Positions 56,945-64,000 of a stretch of 64,000 bases of DNA are shown here, one piece after another. This stretch comes from Paralysiella testudinis. Its GTDB lineage: Bacteria; Pseudomonadota; Gammaproteobacteria; Burkholderiales; Neisseriaceae. A program made the translations under genes and the position numbers. The stretch spans positions 1,385,385-1,449,384 of the forward strand of contig NZ_CP069798.1 of NCBI RefSeq assembly GCF_016894345.1, read 5' to 3'. Below the pieces are notes generated by a model that made no database searches, had not been told where the DNA came from, and was given only the letters and a program-made list of their open reading frames with translations. The stretch's first letter is position 1. Every line of letters starts with the position of its first letter.

Positions 56945-58262
56945 GCCCGCTCCCGACTTGGCCGCTGCGCTGCGGCAACAATGGTCAGCCTTAATGGCTG
57001 ACCGTTGTGTTTTGGAGGTGGCTTTAAGCGGTGGGCTGGATTCGGTGGTGTTGCTGCACGTATTGCAGCGCTTGCAAAGCGAGCTGCCGATTACTGTGCG
57101 GGCGGTGCATGTGCACCACGGCCTGCAAGCGGCTGCCGATGAATGGGTAGTATTTTGCCAAAACCTGTGCGCGCAATGGCAGATACCGCTGCGGGTGGAA
57201 AAAGTAGCGGTGTCGCGCAACGGCCAAGGCATCGAAGGGGCGGCACGCACGGCGCGTTATGCCGCATTTGCCCGCAGCGAGGCGGCGGCGCTGGTGTTGG
57301 CACACCATCAAGACGATCAAACCGAAACCTTTATGTTGGCCGCTTTGCGCGGTGGCGGCTTGCGGGCGTTGGCGGCGATGCCGCCGTTGCGCAGGCTGGA
57401 TGCCGATAAGGTTTTGTGGCGGCCCTTGCTGCCGTTTTCGCGGGCGCAGCTGCAACAGTATGCGGCGGCATGGCAATTGCCGTATGTGGAAGACGGCAGC
57501 AATCACGATACTAGTTTATTGCGCAACTGGTTGCGCCAACAAGGCTTGCCGCCGTGGCAAGCGCGGCTGCCGCATTTGGCCGCGCAAATCGGCAGCAGCA
57601 TTGGCCAGCTGCAAGACGCCTTGGCATTGCAAGACGAAGTCTGCGCCCAAGATTGGCAGCAAGTGTGTGCCGGCGGCGTATTCGATGTGCAGCACTGGCG
57701 CAGGCTTAGCCCGCAGCGCCAGCAGCTGCAACTGCATTATTTTGCCCGTCAGCATGATTTGGGCGTGCCGTCGCGCAGCAGCATTGCTGCGTTTGCAGCA
57801 CAATTAAGGCTGCCTGAAATCACACAAGCGCAATGGCCGTTGCCGCAAGGGGCGGCGGTATTGCATCGGCATATATTGTGGCCACAGCGGGCGGATATAC
57901 AACAACAATGGCCGTGGCTGGCGCAATTGCCGTGTTGTGTGGCGGTGGGGGATAAACCTGCACGGATACCGTTGCATTGGCAAACACATGCACTGGGCTT
58001 ACCTGCGGCTATGGGGCCTTTGTGGTTACGCCAAGTACAGGCGCACGATACCTTATTGCTTAAGGTGGGGCGTAAAAACGTGAAAAAAATGCTGCAAGAG
58101 CAGAAGATCGCCCCTTTTATGCGTACTATCTGGCCTATTTTGGCCGATGAACACCAACGCTGTGTGGCGGTGTCGGGTGTGGCGGTTGCCGTGGATGTGG
58201 GGGTGGCAGGTGGGTTGTTGCCGTGGATGGCGGGCTTGCCTAATACCAACATAAAGTTCTGA
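56922..58262 (+). CDS. tilS: tRNA(Ile)-lysidine synthetase
   Basis: 446 aa. An N-type ATP pyrophosphatase ([16 protein letters not shown], about residue 35) converts C34 of tRNA-Ile(CAU) to lysidine. Further motifs are [26 protein letters not shown] and the C-terminal [20 protein letters not shown]. The variable TilS C-terminal domains are present. The start lies inside the end of accA. Confidence 0.94.
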   Translation: MANSTSNKPAPDLAAALRQQWSALMADRCVLEVALSGGLDSVVLLHVLQRLQSELPITVRAVHVHHGLQAAADEWVVFCQNLCAQWQIPLRVEKVAVSRNGQGIEGAARTARYAAFARSEAAALVLAHHQDDQTETFMLAALRGGGLRALAAMPPLRRLDADKVLWRPLLPFSRAQLQQYAAAWQLPYVEDGSNHDTSLLRNWLRQQGLPPWQARLPHLAAQIGSSIGQLQDALALQDEVCAQDWQQVCAGGVFDVQHWRRLSPQRQQLQLHYFARQHDLGVPSRSSIAAFAAQLRLPEITQAQWPLPQGAAVLHRHILWPQRADIQQQWPWLAQLPCCVAVGDKPARIPLHWQTHALGLPAAMGPLWLRQVQAHDTLLLKVGRKNVKKMLQEQKIAPFMRTIWPILADEHQRCVAVSGVAVAVDVGVAGGLLPWMAGLPNTNIKF

Positions 58263-58346
58263 GCCAATGGAACTTAAGCTAAATAGGTCTGGTCACAATG
58301 GGCATAACGTTCATGTGCGGGCCTGTCTTATGATTAAAGGTCTGAT

Positions 58347-58946
58347 ATGAATGATTGTGAAGTCGATCGGGTTTTGGTGGAGCGTGCCCAAAAAGGGGAC
58401 AGCCGCGCATTTGAACTGCTGGTGTCGAAATACCAACGCCGTTTAACGCGTTTGCTGTTCCGTTTTGTCAAAGACGAGCATGAAGTCAATGATGTGGCGC
58501 AAGAAGCGTTTATCAAAGCCTACCGTGCATTGCCCAATTTCCGCGGCGATAGTGCCTTTTATACTTGGCTTTATCGCATTGCCATCAATACCGCCAAAAA
58601 TTTTCTGGTGGTTAATGGTCGCCAGCCGGTCATTCAAGGCGGCTTGGCCAATGATGAAGGCGAATTGCTGGATTTAACCGAGCAAATGCCGGACTACCGC
58701 ACACCGGAAACCGATTTGCTCAATCGCGAAATCATCCATACTGTGGATGCAGCCGTGGCCGGGCTGCCTGAAGAATTGCGCCAAGCCATTATGCTGCGGG
58801 AGATGGAAGGTTTGTCTTATGAAGAGATTGCCCAAACCATGAATTGCCCCATCGGCACCGTGCGCTCGCGTATTTTCCGCGCCCGCGAAGTGATTGCAAA
58901 AGAACTGCGGCCTTTGCTGGATACGGCCGAAAACCAAAGATGGTAA
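58347..58946 (+). CDS. rpoE: RNA polymerase sigma-E type factor (ECF)
   Basis: 199 aa. Region 2: GDSRAFELLVSKYQRRLTRL and DVAQEAFIKAYRALPNFRG. Region 4: LPEELRQAIMLREMEGLSYE followed by IAQTMNCPIGTVRSRIFRAR. It fits the RpoE class that answers envelope stress. The anti-sigma gene starts at or just after its stop, a typical sigma/anti-sigma pair. Confidence 0.94.
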   Translation: MNDCEVDRVLVERAQKGDSRAFELLVSKYQRRLTRLLFRFVKDEHEVNDVAQEAFIKAYRALPNFRGDSAFYTWLYRIAINTAKNFLVVNGRQPVIQGGLANDEGELLDLTEQMPDYRTPETDLLNREIIHTVDAAVAGLPEELRQAIMLREMEGLSYEEIAQTMNCPIGTVRSRIFRAREVIAKELRPLLDTAENQRW

Positions 58947-58954
58947 CCAAGCTT

Positions 58955-59569
58955 ATGAATGCCAAAAAAACAGATGATGAACGCTGGGAGGCTGTTTCCG
59001 CCGCCATGGATAATGAGGCGGCAGCCGCCGACGATTGGACGTGGATAGACGATGAGGCTGGACGCGCGCGTTGGCACAGCTACCATGTGATTGGCGATAG
59101 CCTGCGCCAAAGCGCACAAATGCGTTCGGGTGGTGGTTTGGATTCGGCCACGTTGATGCAATTGGCGCAGCGTTTGCAAGAAACACAGCAAGATGCGGTG
59201 CAAATGCCTATGCCGGCGTCACCTGCTTGCCCGCAACCAGGTGCTGTGCAAGCGGTGGCCAATCAGCCATTTTTCAAATGGTTTGCCATGGCCGCCAGTG
59301 TTACTGCGGTGACGGTGGCGGGCTGGCAGTTGTGGTCGGGGCAGCAGAGCAGTGGTGAAATGGCCACGTTGTCGGCACCGCCCAGCACCACCGTGGCAGC
59401 ACCGGTGGCGGCTGAAAAAGCGGTTGAGGTGGTGCCGGTGGCAGCCACGGCCGCGCCCAAAATCAGCACCATGCCGGTGGCCAATACCGGCAAAGAAGAG
59501 GCTGAAGGCGTGGTGCCGGCGGTGCAAAAACAAAGTATTGCACCGGTGGTGCCGGATTCGGCTAAATAG
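58955..59569 (+). CDS. rseA: anti-sigma factor, RseA type
   Basis: 204 aa from the ATG at 58955; an ATG at 58940 overlapping the rpoE stop is also possible. The N-terminal RseA domain (DDERWEAVSAAMDNEA, ARWHSYHVIGDSLRQ) binds sigma-E. One membrane helix (FFKWFAMAASVTAVTVAGW, about 103-121) is followed by a low-complexity Ala/Val/Pro periplasmic tail. No rseB or mucD is downstream in this window; ribosomal protein genes on the other strand follow instead. Confidence 0.8.
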   Translation: MNAKKTDDERWEAVSAAMDNEAAAADDWTWIDDEAGRARWHSYHVIGDSLRQSAQMRSGGGLDSATLMQLAQRLQETQQDAVQMPMPASPACPQPGAVQAVANQPFFKWFAMAASVTAVTVAGWQLWSGQQSSGEMATLSAPPSTTVAAPVAAEKAVEVVPVAATAAPKISTMPVANTGKEEAEGVVPAVQKQSIAPVVPDSAK

Positions 59570-59601
59570 CTTTTGCTTTGGGTTGATGTGGGTAAATATA
59601 A

Positions 59602-59633
59602 AAAAGACTTTCAGGCTGCCTGAAAGTCTTTTT
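59602..59633 (+). terminator. terminator of the rpoE-rseA operon
   Basis: AAAAGACTTTCAGG / CCTGAAAGTCTTTT with a 3-nt loop and T-run; it embeds an uptake sequence (CAGGCTGCCTGAAA). Confidence 0.88.
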
Positions 59634-59661
59634 GTTGTGTTTGGCCGTTGTTTAATTCGGC

Positions 59662-59787
59662 TTAACGTTGTCGTGCCTTAAAGCGTGGATTGCTTTTGCA
59701 AATCACATACACCTTGCCGTGGCGGCGCACTACTTGGCAATTACGATGGCGTTGTTTGGCGGTTTTTAAGGATGATAGTACTTGCAT
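59662..59787 (-). CDS. rpmJ: 50S ribosomal protein L36, zinc-independent paralog (type B)
   Basis: 41 aa: [20 protein letters not shown], then [20 protein letters not shown] and a final R. It is the longer L36 form that lacks the full zinc-binding Cys4/His set of the 37-aa form. It follows the L31 type B gene by 3 bases. In several bacteria this pair is made only under zinc limitation so that zinc is spared. Confidence 0.93.
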   Translation of the reverse strand: MQVLSSLKTAKQRHRNCQVVRRHGKVYVICKSNPRFKARQR

Positions 59788-59790
59788 AAT

Positions 59791-60063
59791 TCAGCTTCCC
59801 GATTTGAGTTTGTGGATGATGTTGCTGTAACGGTGGTTAAAGCGACTGGCACGGCCTTCGCTGTTGACATTGCGCTGTTTGCCGGTGTAGGCGGGGTGCG
59901 ATGCTGATGACGTGTCCAACATCATTACCGGGTATTCGCACCCATCAGTCCAAACTATGGTTTGCTGTGTGGGTGCGCAAGAGCGGATTATCCAGCCGTG
60001 TTGGGCGCCGCTATCGTAGAACAGCACTGCGCGGTAGTTTTGCGGGTGTAAATTCGGCTTCAT
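59791..60063 (-). CDS. rpmE2: 50S ribosomal protein L31 type B
   Basis: 90 aa. It starts [20 protein letters not shown]. It lacks the CxxC metal site of zinc-type L31 and has the type B ending ([27 protein letters not shown]). It forms a zinc-sparing operon with the L36 paralog. Upstream, 27 bases from the ATG, the promoter region is interrupted by a MITE and an IS5-family element that split a Zur-like palindrome. Confidence 0.95.
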   Translation of the reverse strand: MKPNLHPQNYRAVLFYDSGAQHGWIIRSCAPTQQTIVWTDGCEYPVMMLDTSSASHPAYTGKQRNVNSEGRASRFNHRYSNIIHKLKSGS

Positions 60064-60089
60064 AGGAACTCCATCGGGTTTGATTTAGT

Positions 60090-60095
60090 TGTTAT
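60090..60095 (-). promoter_or_regulatory. left half of a split Zur-like operator of rpmE2
   Basis: TGTTAT at 60090-60095. The matching ATAACA now lies at 61077-61082. One way of removing the MITE and IS restores TGTTATAATATAACA, an exact match to the Zur consensus; the TA-rich joint allows other alignments. Confidence 0.5.
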
Positions 60096-60099
60096 ACTA

Positions 60100-60970
60100 G
60101 GGTATGTTCACAATTACTTGTCATAAAGGTAACCACATCACAATGCACCCCAATAAAACCGTACTGTGGAAGTTGCGTTTCAGCTTATCGTAACGGCTGG
60201 CAATCGCTCGGAAATGTTTCAAACGGCAAAAGGCATTCTCTACCAAATGCCTGATTTTATATAAATACCAGTCCATGTCTTTATTTTTCTCTTCCCTATT
60301 GCTTTTATAGGGAATATTGGCTTTCGCACCGCTTTGCTCTATTTGCTCCCTGAGCCGGTCTGAATCGTAACCTTTGTCCGCATTAACCAACTCAGTTTCG
60401 GTAAGGTTGATATTGTCAAGCAGCTCCGGTGCAACGGTGACATCATGGATATTGCCCGCAGTAACGATAACCTCAACCGGATTGCCTGCAGCATCTACAG
60501 CCAGATGAATCTTGCTGGTTCTGCCGCCTCGGCTCATACCGATTGCGCGATCCTCTTGCGCACTGAGCGCTGAAGGCGCAGTGTTGGTGAGCACGGATAT
60601 AACTGCCGTCTATGGCTACCCACTCCAAGTCACTCTCTTGGCTGAGCTGTTTCAAGATTGCAGTAAAAATGCCTTTTTCTGACCAACGGTTATAAGCGGT
60701 ATAAACAGTATGATACTTGCCGAAATACTCGGGCAAATCCCGCCACGGTATGCCGGTTCTTATTCTGTAAAGTATGCCTTCAAGAATTCTGCGCAAATTG
60801 GGTTTGCTATAAATACCCAAATCACGCAGAATAGGGTAACAGCTTCGTCCAATGTTCATCTTTGAGTAGTGTACGGGGCATCGCAGGTGTATTGGGGGGT
60901 GTGAGAACTTCCTTTTATGCCTGCGTTTCTTTTTTATTCAAGGGTATGACAAGTAATTGTGAACAGACCC
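60100..60970 (-). mobile_element. IS5-family insertion sequence
   Basis: 871 bp. The ends GGGTATGTTCACAATTAC (left) and GGGTCTGTTCACAATTAC (right, read inward) continue matching through TTGTCATA. TA duplication at 60098-60099 and 60971-60972. The transposase lies in two overlapping minus-strand frames. It is inserted in the end of a MITE, in the promoter region of rpmE2. Confidence 0.9.
60121..60859 (-). CDS. IS5-family transposase in two frames
   Basis: The first frame (60859 to 60473) has ILEGILYRIRTGIPWRDLPE and LEWVAIDGSYIRAHQH. The second (60594 to 60121) has AIGMSRGGRTSKIHLAVDAA, NADKGYDSDRL and RLKHFRAIASRYDK. They overlap by 122 bases, and going from first to second needs a +1 (or -2) shift between QHC and EDRAIG. 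No obvious slippery run is present there, so this may be programmed shifting or decay. Confidence 0.78.
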
Positions 60971-61067
60971 TAATTCTACAAAATAACCTAACTGCGTTGG
61001 CTCGCCTTGCCGTACTAGGTGTACTGTCTGCGGCTCGCCGCCTTGTTATCTTATTTTGTAGAATTAG

Positions 61068-61082
61068 TATTATAATATAACA
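61068..61082. promoter_or_regulatory. right half of the split Zur-like operator
   Basis: TATTATAATATAACA differs from TGTTATDNHATAACA at one position only. It directly abuts the MITE end at 61070. Confidence 0.45.
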
Positions 61083-61288
61083 TTAATAAGAATTATTATC
61101 AATATCTTCAGGCAGCCTTTTAAAGCAGTATATCGATTAGCGTAAACAGCGTGCAGCGATAGGGTGCCTCGCTTTAATACGGCCAATATGGATGCTTTTG
61201 ACTGTCGGCATTACACCGATTTTTCTCAACCCCAATCTGGGTTAGAATAGCGTTTTTGCTTGCCCGCAATGGGTGTGGATTCAGTGTG

Positions 61289-62467
61289 ATGAAATCATGG
61301 CCGCAGCATGTTCAGATAATGGTGGTGGGCGCAGGGCCGGTGGGGATGCTCACCGCCTTGGTCTTGCAGCAGCAGGGGCGGCAGGTGTTGCTGTTGGAAT
61401 CGCGAGCCGCCGGTGTGTGCGTGCCGGATCGGCGCACGCTGGCCTTGTCTTACCACAGCCTGGCCTGCTTTGCCGCGGCGGGCGTGGTGCTGCCGGAAGA
61501 CGCCACCACACCGATTGACACTGTGCATGTGTCGCGCCAGCATCGCTTTGGCCGCACCGTATTGCGTGCGGCCGATGTGGGGCTGCCTTATTTGGGGCAA
61601 ACCATTGATTATGCGCGTTTGCTGGCAGCTTGCGAGGCGGCGTTGCAGGCGCAAAATGTGCCGGTGTTGTGGCAGGCAGAAGTCACGCGGCTGCATTCTT
61701 TGGCGCAATGGGCGTGGGCCGACATCAAAACGCCAGCGGGTGAGGCCGGTGTATCCGCGCAATGGCTGATTTTGGCCGAAGGCGGGCAATTGGCGGCGCA
61801 ATTGCCGGGCGTGGTACGCCATGAACACGATTACCACCAGCAAGCCTTGGTGAACACGTTGCATTTTGCCAGGCCCGCTAGCGGCACCGCTTATGAGCGC
61901 TTTACCGATGCCGGCCCTTTTGCCTTGCTGCCCTACGGCGATGCCTACCGCTTGGTGTGGACATGCACGCCTGCCGAAGCTGCGGCGCGGCGGCAGATGG
62001 ATTTGGCTCAATTTGCCGCCCAAATCGACACCGTGCTGGGGCAACGCCTAGGCGCATTGCAGCAAATGGGTACTGCGGCGGTGTTTCCGCTGAAGCGGCA
62101 ACAGCTAAACCGCGTGTATAGCAATCGGGTGCTGTGCATCGGCAATGCCGCGCAAACCCTGCATCCGGTGGCAGCGCAAGGTCTGAACTTGGGTGTGCGC
62201 GACGCCATGGCGGCGGTGCAGCTGCTTGGCCGCGCCGATTGGGCGCACAACACCCGCTTGGGTGCCGAGTATGCCAAATTGCGCCGCCTAGATGCGCAAG
62301 CCGTGGTGGGTTTTACCCACGGCGTGGTGACGTTATTCGACCACGCCGCACCGTGGTTGCAGGCCGGGCAGGGCGCGGGTATGTCTTTGCTCAATAGCGT
62401 GGCACCGTGGCGGCGGCGGTTTACCGAGCAGCTGGTGTTTGGTATCGGCACGGATAAACCGCGCTAA
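61289..62467 (+). CDS. UbiH/COQ6-family FAD-dependent hydroxylase (first of two)
   Basis: 392 aa from the ATG at 61289; the frame is open 33 bases earlier. FAD fingerprint MVVGAGPVGMLTALVLQQQG, DRRTLALSYHSL, and the second FAD motif CIGNAAQTLHPVAAQGLNLG, here with N in place of the usual D of GDAAH. It hydroxylates the ubiquinone ring at an undetermined position. It is followed by a second family member after 84 bases containing a DUS pair. Confidence 0.83.
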   Translation: MKSWPQHVQIMVVGAGPVGMLTALVLQQQGRQVLLLESRAAGVCVPDRRTLALSYHSLACFAAAGVVLPEDATTPIDTVHVSRQHRFGRTVLRAADVGLPYLGQTIDYARLLAACEAALQAQNVPVLWQAEVTRLHSLAQWAWADIKTPAGEAGVSAQWLILAEGGQLAAQLPGVVRHEHDYHQQALVNTLHFARPASGTAYERFTDAGPFALLPYGDAYRLVWTCTPAEAAARRQMDLAQFAAQIDTVLGQRLGALQQMGTAAVFPLKRQQLNRVYSNRVLCIGNAAQTLHPVAAQGLNLGVRDAMAAVQLLGRADWAHNTRLGAEYAKLRRLDAQAVVGFTHGVVTLFDHAAPWLQAGQGAGMSLLNSVAPWRRRFTEQLVFGIGTDKPR

Positions 62468-62490
62468 TTTTCAATATTATCTTCAATAAT

Positions 62491-62530
62491 AGGCTGCCTG
62501 AAAACAAAGCCAAATGTTTTCAGGCAGCCT
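62491..62530. terminator. DUS-pair hairpin between the two hydroxylase genes
   Basis: AGGCTGCCTGAAAAC and inverted GTTTTCAGGCAGCCT form a 14-bp or longer stem; 22 bases separate it from the next ATG. Confidence 0.6.
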
Positions 62531-62551
62531 TACCCAACAACAGATAAAACC

Positions 62552-63700
62552 ATGACACAACAATACGATGCGGTAATTCTGGGCGGTGGCTTGGTGGGCG
62601 CAGCCATGGCCTTGGTGTTGCAGCGCAGCGGCAAACAGGTGCTATTGCTGGACAAACAACGCCCCAGTACCGATTTGGCCGCGCTGGCGCAAAGCTGGGA
62701 TGCGCGTATTTTTGCCATCAGCCCGGCCAATCAGGCTTTTTTAGACAGCTTGGGCGTGTGGCCGCATCAGCGCAACCAGCCGGTGCGGCGCATGGATGTG
62801 CGCGGCGACAGCGGCGGGCGCATTGAATTTGATGTGGGCGACAGCGGCGGCTACTTAAACCACATGGTGGAAAACCGCTATTTGCTGGCACATTTGTGGC
62901 AGGCCTTGCTGGAAGCAGGCGTAGTTACCGACACCCAAGAAGTAGTGGGCATGCGCAGCGATGTGTTCCATGCCTATATTACGCTGGCCGACGGTGCTGA
63001 AATCGGCAGCCAATTGCTGATTGGTGCCGACGGCGCCCAATCGTGGCTGCGCCATCAAGCCGGGATTGCCGTGGCCGCGCAGCCCTACCACCATCATGGC
63101 GTGGTGGCCAATTTTGCCACCGAAAAACCGCATCAGGGCTGCGCCTACCAATGGTTTAAACAGGGCGAAGTATTGGCCTATCTGCCCTTGCCGGAGCAGC
63201 AAATTTCGATTGTGTGGTCTACCGCCACGCCCGAAAAGCTTACCCAACTGGATGCGGAAGCCCTGGCCGCCACCGTGGCCGCACAAGGTGAACAGGTATT
63301 GGGTGAATTAAATGCACGCAGCCGCGCCTTTGCGTTTGAATTGGTGTTGCGTCAGCCGCAGTCCACCATCGCACAGCGCTTGGTGTTGATTGGCGATGCC
63401 GCGCACACCGTTCACCCGCTGGCCGGGCAGGGCGTGAATTTGGGCTTTGGCGACGTACAATGCCTGGCCGCCTTGCTGGCACCGGCCGCCGACATCGGCG
63501 CGTGGCACTTGCTAACCCAATACCGCCAACAGCGCCTGCTGCCGGTGCGCACCATGCAGCAAAGTTGCGACGGCTTGTTTAAACTGTTTGCCGATAAGCA
63601 CATGCCCGGCCTGCCGTGGCTGCGCAATACCGGCCTTAATCTGGTTAACCACACGCCCTTATTGAAAACCCAATTGATGCGCCATGCCATGGGTTTGTAA
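62552..63700 (+). CDS. UbiH/UbiM-family FAD-dependent hydroxylase (second of two)
   Basis: 382 aa. VILGGGLVGAAMALVLQRSG, DARIFAISPANQAFLDSLGV and IGDAAHTVHPLAGQGVNLGF. The family includes UbiH, UbiF, UbiI, UbiL and UbiM, which differ in the ring carbon attacked; UbiM is the type I recall from Neisseria. The SWDARIFAIS segment resembles UbiM-like entries, but that assignment is tentative. Two tandem members could cover the three ring hydroxylations between them. Confidence 0.82.
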   Translation: MTQQYDAVILGGGLVGAAMALVLQRSGKQVLLLDKQRPSTDLAALAQSWDARIFAISPANQAFLDSLGVWPHQRNQPVRRMDVRGDSGGRIEFDVGDSGGYLNHMVENRYLLAHLWQALLEAGVVTDTQEVVGMRSDVFHAYITLADGAEIGSQLLIGADGAQSWLRHQAGIAVAAQPYHHHGVVANFATEKPHQGCAYQWFKQGEVLAYLPLPEQQISIVWSTATPEKLTQLDAEALAATVAAQGEQVLGELNARSRAFAFELVLRQPQSTIAQRLVLIGDAAHTVHPLAGQGVNLGFGDVQCLAALLAPAADIGAWHLLTQYRQQRLLPVRTMQQSCDGLFKLFADKHMPGLPWLRNTGLNLVNHTPLLKTQLMRHAMGL

Positions 63701-63747
63701 ACCCACTATTTTCAGGCAGCCTAACCCCACTATTTGCGGACACCCCT

Positions 63748-64000
63748 ATGAGTAACGCCGACAAAATCAATGCCTGGCTAGACCAGCACGGCATCACCGA
63801 AATCGAATGTATGGTGCCCGACATGACCGGCACCCCGCGCGGCAAAATCATCCCGCGCTACAAATACAACCCCGCCGAAGGGATGCGCATGGCCGAAGCC
63901 GTGTTTACCCAAACCGTTACCGGCAACTACCCCGAAGAAGATTTTACCCCCGAAACCGACCCCGATATGCGACTGTTGCCCGACCCCGATACCGTGCGCC
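63748..64000 (+). CDS. glutamine-synthetase-family protein (5' part)
   Basis: 84 residues visible before the window ends. MSNADKINAWLDQHGITEIE and CMVPDMTGTPRGKIIPRYKY match the N-terminal beta-grasp of the PuuA/GlnA-like group, which ligates glutamate to polyamines or amines. Catalytic residues lie beyond the window. Classical nitrogen-assimilation GlnA is less likely from the N terminus. Confidence 0.75.
   Translation, partial: MSNADKINAWLDQHGITEIECMVPDMTGTPRGKIIPRYKYNPAEGMRMAEAVFTQTVTGNYPEEDFTPETDPDMRLLPDPDTVR

Larger units (their letters stand above)
60094..61070. repeat. Correia-like MITE interrupted by an IS5-family element
   Basis: The left end ATACTA (60094-60099) joins to ATTCTACAAAATAACCTAAC at 60973. 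The right end TTATTTTGTAGAATTAGTAT stops at 61070, giving perfect 20-bp inverted ends once the IS is removed. The core is nearly identical to the element at 5919-6022. Confidence 0.82.

Overview
The window is chromosomal DNA from a member of the Neisseriaceae. The clearest sign is the DNA uptake sequence AGGCTGCCTGAA (the dialect called AG-simDUS), which recurs tens of times, often as inverted pairs that form intergenic hairpins. Correia-like miniature elements, a dRS3-like palindrome pair, a complete pilMNOPQ-aroK-aroB block and the znuC-znuB-znuA, rpsP-rimM-trmD-rplS and rsmI/yraN/diaA/dolP neighbourhoods all agree. Base composition is moderately GC-rich apart from IS elements and a few AT-rich gaps. 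The genus cannot be settled from sequence alone; a relative of Conchiformibius, Uruburuella, Alysiella or Simonsiella is plausible.

Layout. 0-6 kb: thiolase, a CoA-type NUDIX hydrolase, an ECF-permease-like protein, crcB, nnrE-folB, plsY and a frameshifted nitroreductase. 6-14 kb: dapB-bamE divergent from fur-aat-dapD, a yqjD-yqjE-yqjK-like stress cluster, purC, a spermidine-synthase-like protein, a thioredoxin-like ferredoxin and a hydrolase. 14-17 kb: a zinc uptake locus with two Zur-type operators and a 32-residue membrane ORF in front of znuC. 17-28 kb: ponA divergent from pilMNOPQ-aroKB, then speB and a Ca/Na antiporter. 28-33 kb: envelope and translation genes, dodecin, and tRNA-Asp and tRNA-Val. 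32.9-35.4 kb: a pile of nested insertion sequences. 35.4-38.4 kb: a membrane CheA-like kinase, a CheY-like regulator and a CheX-like phosphatase, with no receptor or CheW. 38.7-49.4 kb: selO, an IS1016-type element, ppk, yggX, argA, prmA, accC, accB and aroQ. 49.6-59.6 kb: queA, the rplS operon, a Pat-type acetyltransferase, accA-tilS, and rpoE with its anti-sigma factor. 59.6-64 kb: zinc-independent L36 and L31, an IS5-family element inside a Correia-like element, two UbiH-family hydroxylases and the start of a glutamine-synthetase-family gene.

Two themes stand out. The first is a family of Correia-like MITEs whose ends (ATACCAATTCT...) match the ends of an IS630/mariner-type element in the same window, which could be the source of transposase for them. 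One MITE was hit by an IS1016-type element, another by an IS5-type element, and one IS630 copy sits inside another. The second is zinc control. znuC and znuA have promoters overlapping Zur-like operators (the znuA site fits the published meningococcal consensus as I recall it), and the two halves of a third such operator, upstream of rpmE2-rpmJ2, appear to have been pushed about 1 kb apart by a MITE plus an IS.
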